The position numbers were made by a program, and so were the translations under genes. The notes below the pieces were generated by a model. The model was not told the origin of the DNA, searched no databases, and saw only the letters and a list, made by a program, of their open reading frames with translations. A stretch of DNA of 6,569 bases from Syntrophaceae bacterium (lineage in GTDB: Bacteria > Desulfobacterota > Desulfomonilia > Desulfomonilales > Desulfomonilaceae), in NCBI GenBank assembly GCA_014874425.1, contig JACWAG010000276.1:1-6569 (forward strand). Reading direction: 5' to 3'. Shown here piece by piece: positions 5,641-6,569 of the stretch. How positions within the stretch are numbered: position 1 is the stretch's first letter; every line of letters starts with the position of its first letter.

Positions 5641-5669
5641 TCTATATTCTTGAGACAGTCCCCTGTCAA
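5641..5669 (-). promoter_or_regulatory. Sigma70-type promoter of hemB with an internal dyad
   Basis: On the minus strand, TTGACA (5669-5664) is a perfect -35 box, the spacer is exactly 17 nt (5663-5647) and TATAGA (5646-5641) is a fair -10 box. Transcription would begin near 5634, giving a leader of about 28 nt before the hemB ATG. An inverted repeat GACAG-N4-CTGTC (5654-5667) overlaps the -35 box and spacer, placed where a repressor could block polymerase. Regulation is inferred from position only; I do not recognise the dyad as a known regulator's site. Confidence 0.65.
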
Positions 5670-5809
5670 CACAAGATAATCAAATTGCCGACCAATTCAT
5701 TTTCTTTGAGTTTGTTTTCACAGTATAGTCATGTGTTAGGTAAAACAGAACCTGATCCTATATTGAAGAATACATATAGTAATCCCACTGTATAAGGTAT
5801 CCCGTCAAC

Positions 5810-6569
5810 ATGGACTATTTTCAATTTGACCAGCGTAACCGTGAAGAGAAATTTCTTTTTGTTTTCGCTCATCCGGATGATGACGTTTTTATTTCAGGTT
5901 TAATGCGAAGACTGATTTCTTTAGGGATCGAGACGCTCGGAGTATGGTTAACCAGCGGAGGGTATCTCGGTGGACAAGAGCGCAGAGAGAATGAATTACG
6001 AGAAGCCATGTCGGTCTTGGGACTTCCTGCCGACCATCGCAAAATGCTTAGATTCCCAGACCTAGGACTAATTGATTCCATGGATACAGTCTCTTCCAGG
6101 CTCGCAGAAATTTTCAGGGACTATCAGCCGCAAAATATTTTTGTTACAGCTTTTGAAGGCGGGCATCCGGATCATGACGCGGCCAATTTCATTGTTTATG
6201 AGGCAAGGTTTCGCTCACAACTCGCTTGCCAACTCTTTGAGTTCCCTCTGTATAATGGGTCAGGGCCATTTTGGACATGGCGATGGCGCATAAACGCATT
6301 TCCTCCAGGTGGACCGCCAACTGTTTTTCAACCGCTTACATTACGGGAAGTCGATTGTAAACGTAAGATGATGAAGATCTATTCCAGCCAGTGGATGTAC
6401 ATGGTTCCAGCGCAGATGGTAAGGTCAAAAGATGTGTTGATGAACCAAGGCGAGCCATACCGTTTGTGCCCTGAGAACCGGGATCACACTTTAGCGCCAC
6501 ATACAGGGATACTTAATTATGAGCGGTGGTTCAATTTTTTCATGAAAATTCGATTTCGCGATTTTTCTG
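5810..6569 (+). CDS. PIG-L/LmbE family zinc-dependent deacetylase, 3' end off the window
   Basis: A LmbE-like protein, a family of metal-dependent N-deacetylases acting mostly on N-acetylglucosamine-type conjugates. 253 residues are visible, without a stop before the edge. The two family motifs are intact: AHPDDD (20-25, usual ligands His21 and Asp24) and GHPDHDAAN (118-126, ligand His122). A conserved-looking TSGG (48-51) and an ERRENELREA helix (57-66) lie between them, as is typical. The ATG at 5810 is the only start after the upstream in-frame stop. Its AAGG is 12 nt away, so initiation looks weak. The gene is divergent from hemB and shares a 203-nt intergenic region with it. Nothing nearby names its substrate; cofactor, cell-surface and detoxification roles all occur in this family. 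Confidence 0.93.
   Translation, partial: MDYFQFDQRNREEKFLFVFAHPDDDVFISGLMRRLISLGIETLGVWLTSGGYLGGQERRENELREAMSVLGLPADHRKMLRFPDLGLIDSMDTVSSRLAEIFRDYQPQNIFVTAFEGGHPDHDAANFIVYEARFRSQLACQLFEFPLYNGSGPFWTWRWRINAFPPGGPPTVFQPLTLREVDCKRKMMKIYSSQWMYMVPAQMVRSKDVLMNQGEPYRLCPENRDHTLAPHTGILNYERWFNFFMKIRFRDFS

Noticed and set aside
5607..5672. N-terminal extension of hemB to the ATG at 5672
   Set aside because: It would begin upstream of the predicted promoter and transcript start, has no family counterpart that I know, and the ATG at 5606 has a near-ideal ribosome site.
5724..5780. TATAGT boxes at 5724-5729 and 5775-5780 as -10 elements for the PIG-L gene
   Set aside because: Neither has a convincing -35 box at 16-18 nt, and in an AT-rich intergenic region such hexamers are expected by chance. 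A promoter must exist but I cannot place it.
5532..5795. Plus-strand open frame of 87 residues crossing the hemB start and the intergenic region
   Set aside because: It overlaps the conserved hemB N-terminus in antisense, has a low-complexity Phe/Ser-rich product, and crosses the hemB promoter.

Overview
The window looks like chromosomal DNA from an anaerobic, heme-making, hydrogenase-bearing bacterium. My best guess is a sulfate-reducing or syntrophic member of the Desulfobacterota (the former Deltaproteobacteria). The guess rests on a radical SAM protein of the AhbD type, the heme b synthase of the siroheme-dependent heme pathway, encoded beside hemB, and on a NiFe-hydrogenase maturation protease. 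The assignment is inference, because no rRNA or other phylogenetic marker is present.

Layout: seven confident genes lie head to tail on the minus strand and one divergent gene lies on the plus strand at the right edge. In transcription order on the minus strand they are hemB (5606-4617), ahbD (4614-3544, TTG start), a glyoxalase II-like metallo-beta-lactamase hydrolase (3547-2918), a TANGO2/NRDE family protein (2848-2057), a small Cys-rich B-box-like protein (1845-1615), dnaJ (1524-430) and a NiFe-hydrogenase maturation protease that runs off the left edge (433 to before base 1). A PIG-L/LmbE deacetylase starts at 5810 on the plus strand and runs off the right edge.

Coupling: hemB and ahbD are 2 nt apart, ahbD overlaps the hydrolase gene by an ATGA, and dnaJ overlaps the protease gene by another ATGA. 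A good sigma70-type promoter (TTGACA, 17 nt, TATAGA) sits just upstream of hemB. It probably drives at least hemB-ahbD-hydrolase and possibly the TANGO2-family gene 69 nt further on. No convincing intrinsic terminator was seen between the minus-strand genes.

How the genes may work together: HemB makes porphobilinogen at the start of tetrapyrrole synthesis and AhbD makes heme b at the end of the alternative pathway. TANGO2-family proteins have been implicated in moving heme. The right half can therefore be read as a 'make heme and hand it on' module, with a metallohydrolase of unknown role inside it. The left half pairs a class I DnaJ co-chaperone with a hydrogenase protease through an overlap that carries an in-frame -1 slippery heptamer, and a small metal-binding protein lies upstream. 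No mobile element, CRISPR array, tRNA or rRNA was recognised. No gene-free stretch exceeds about 210 bases.
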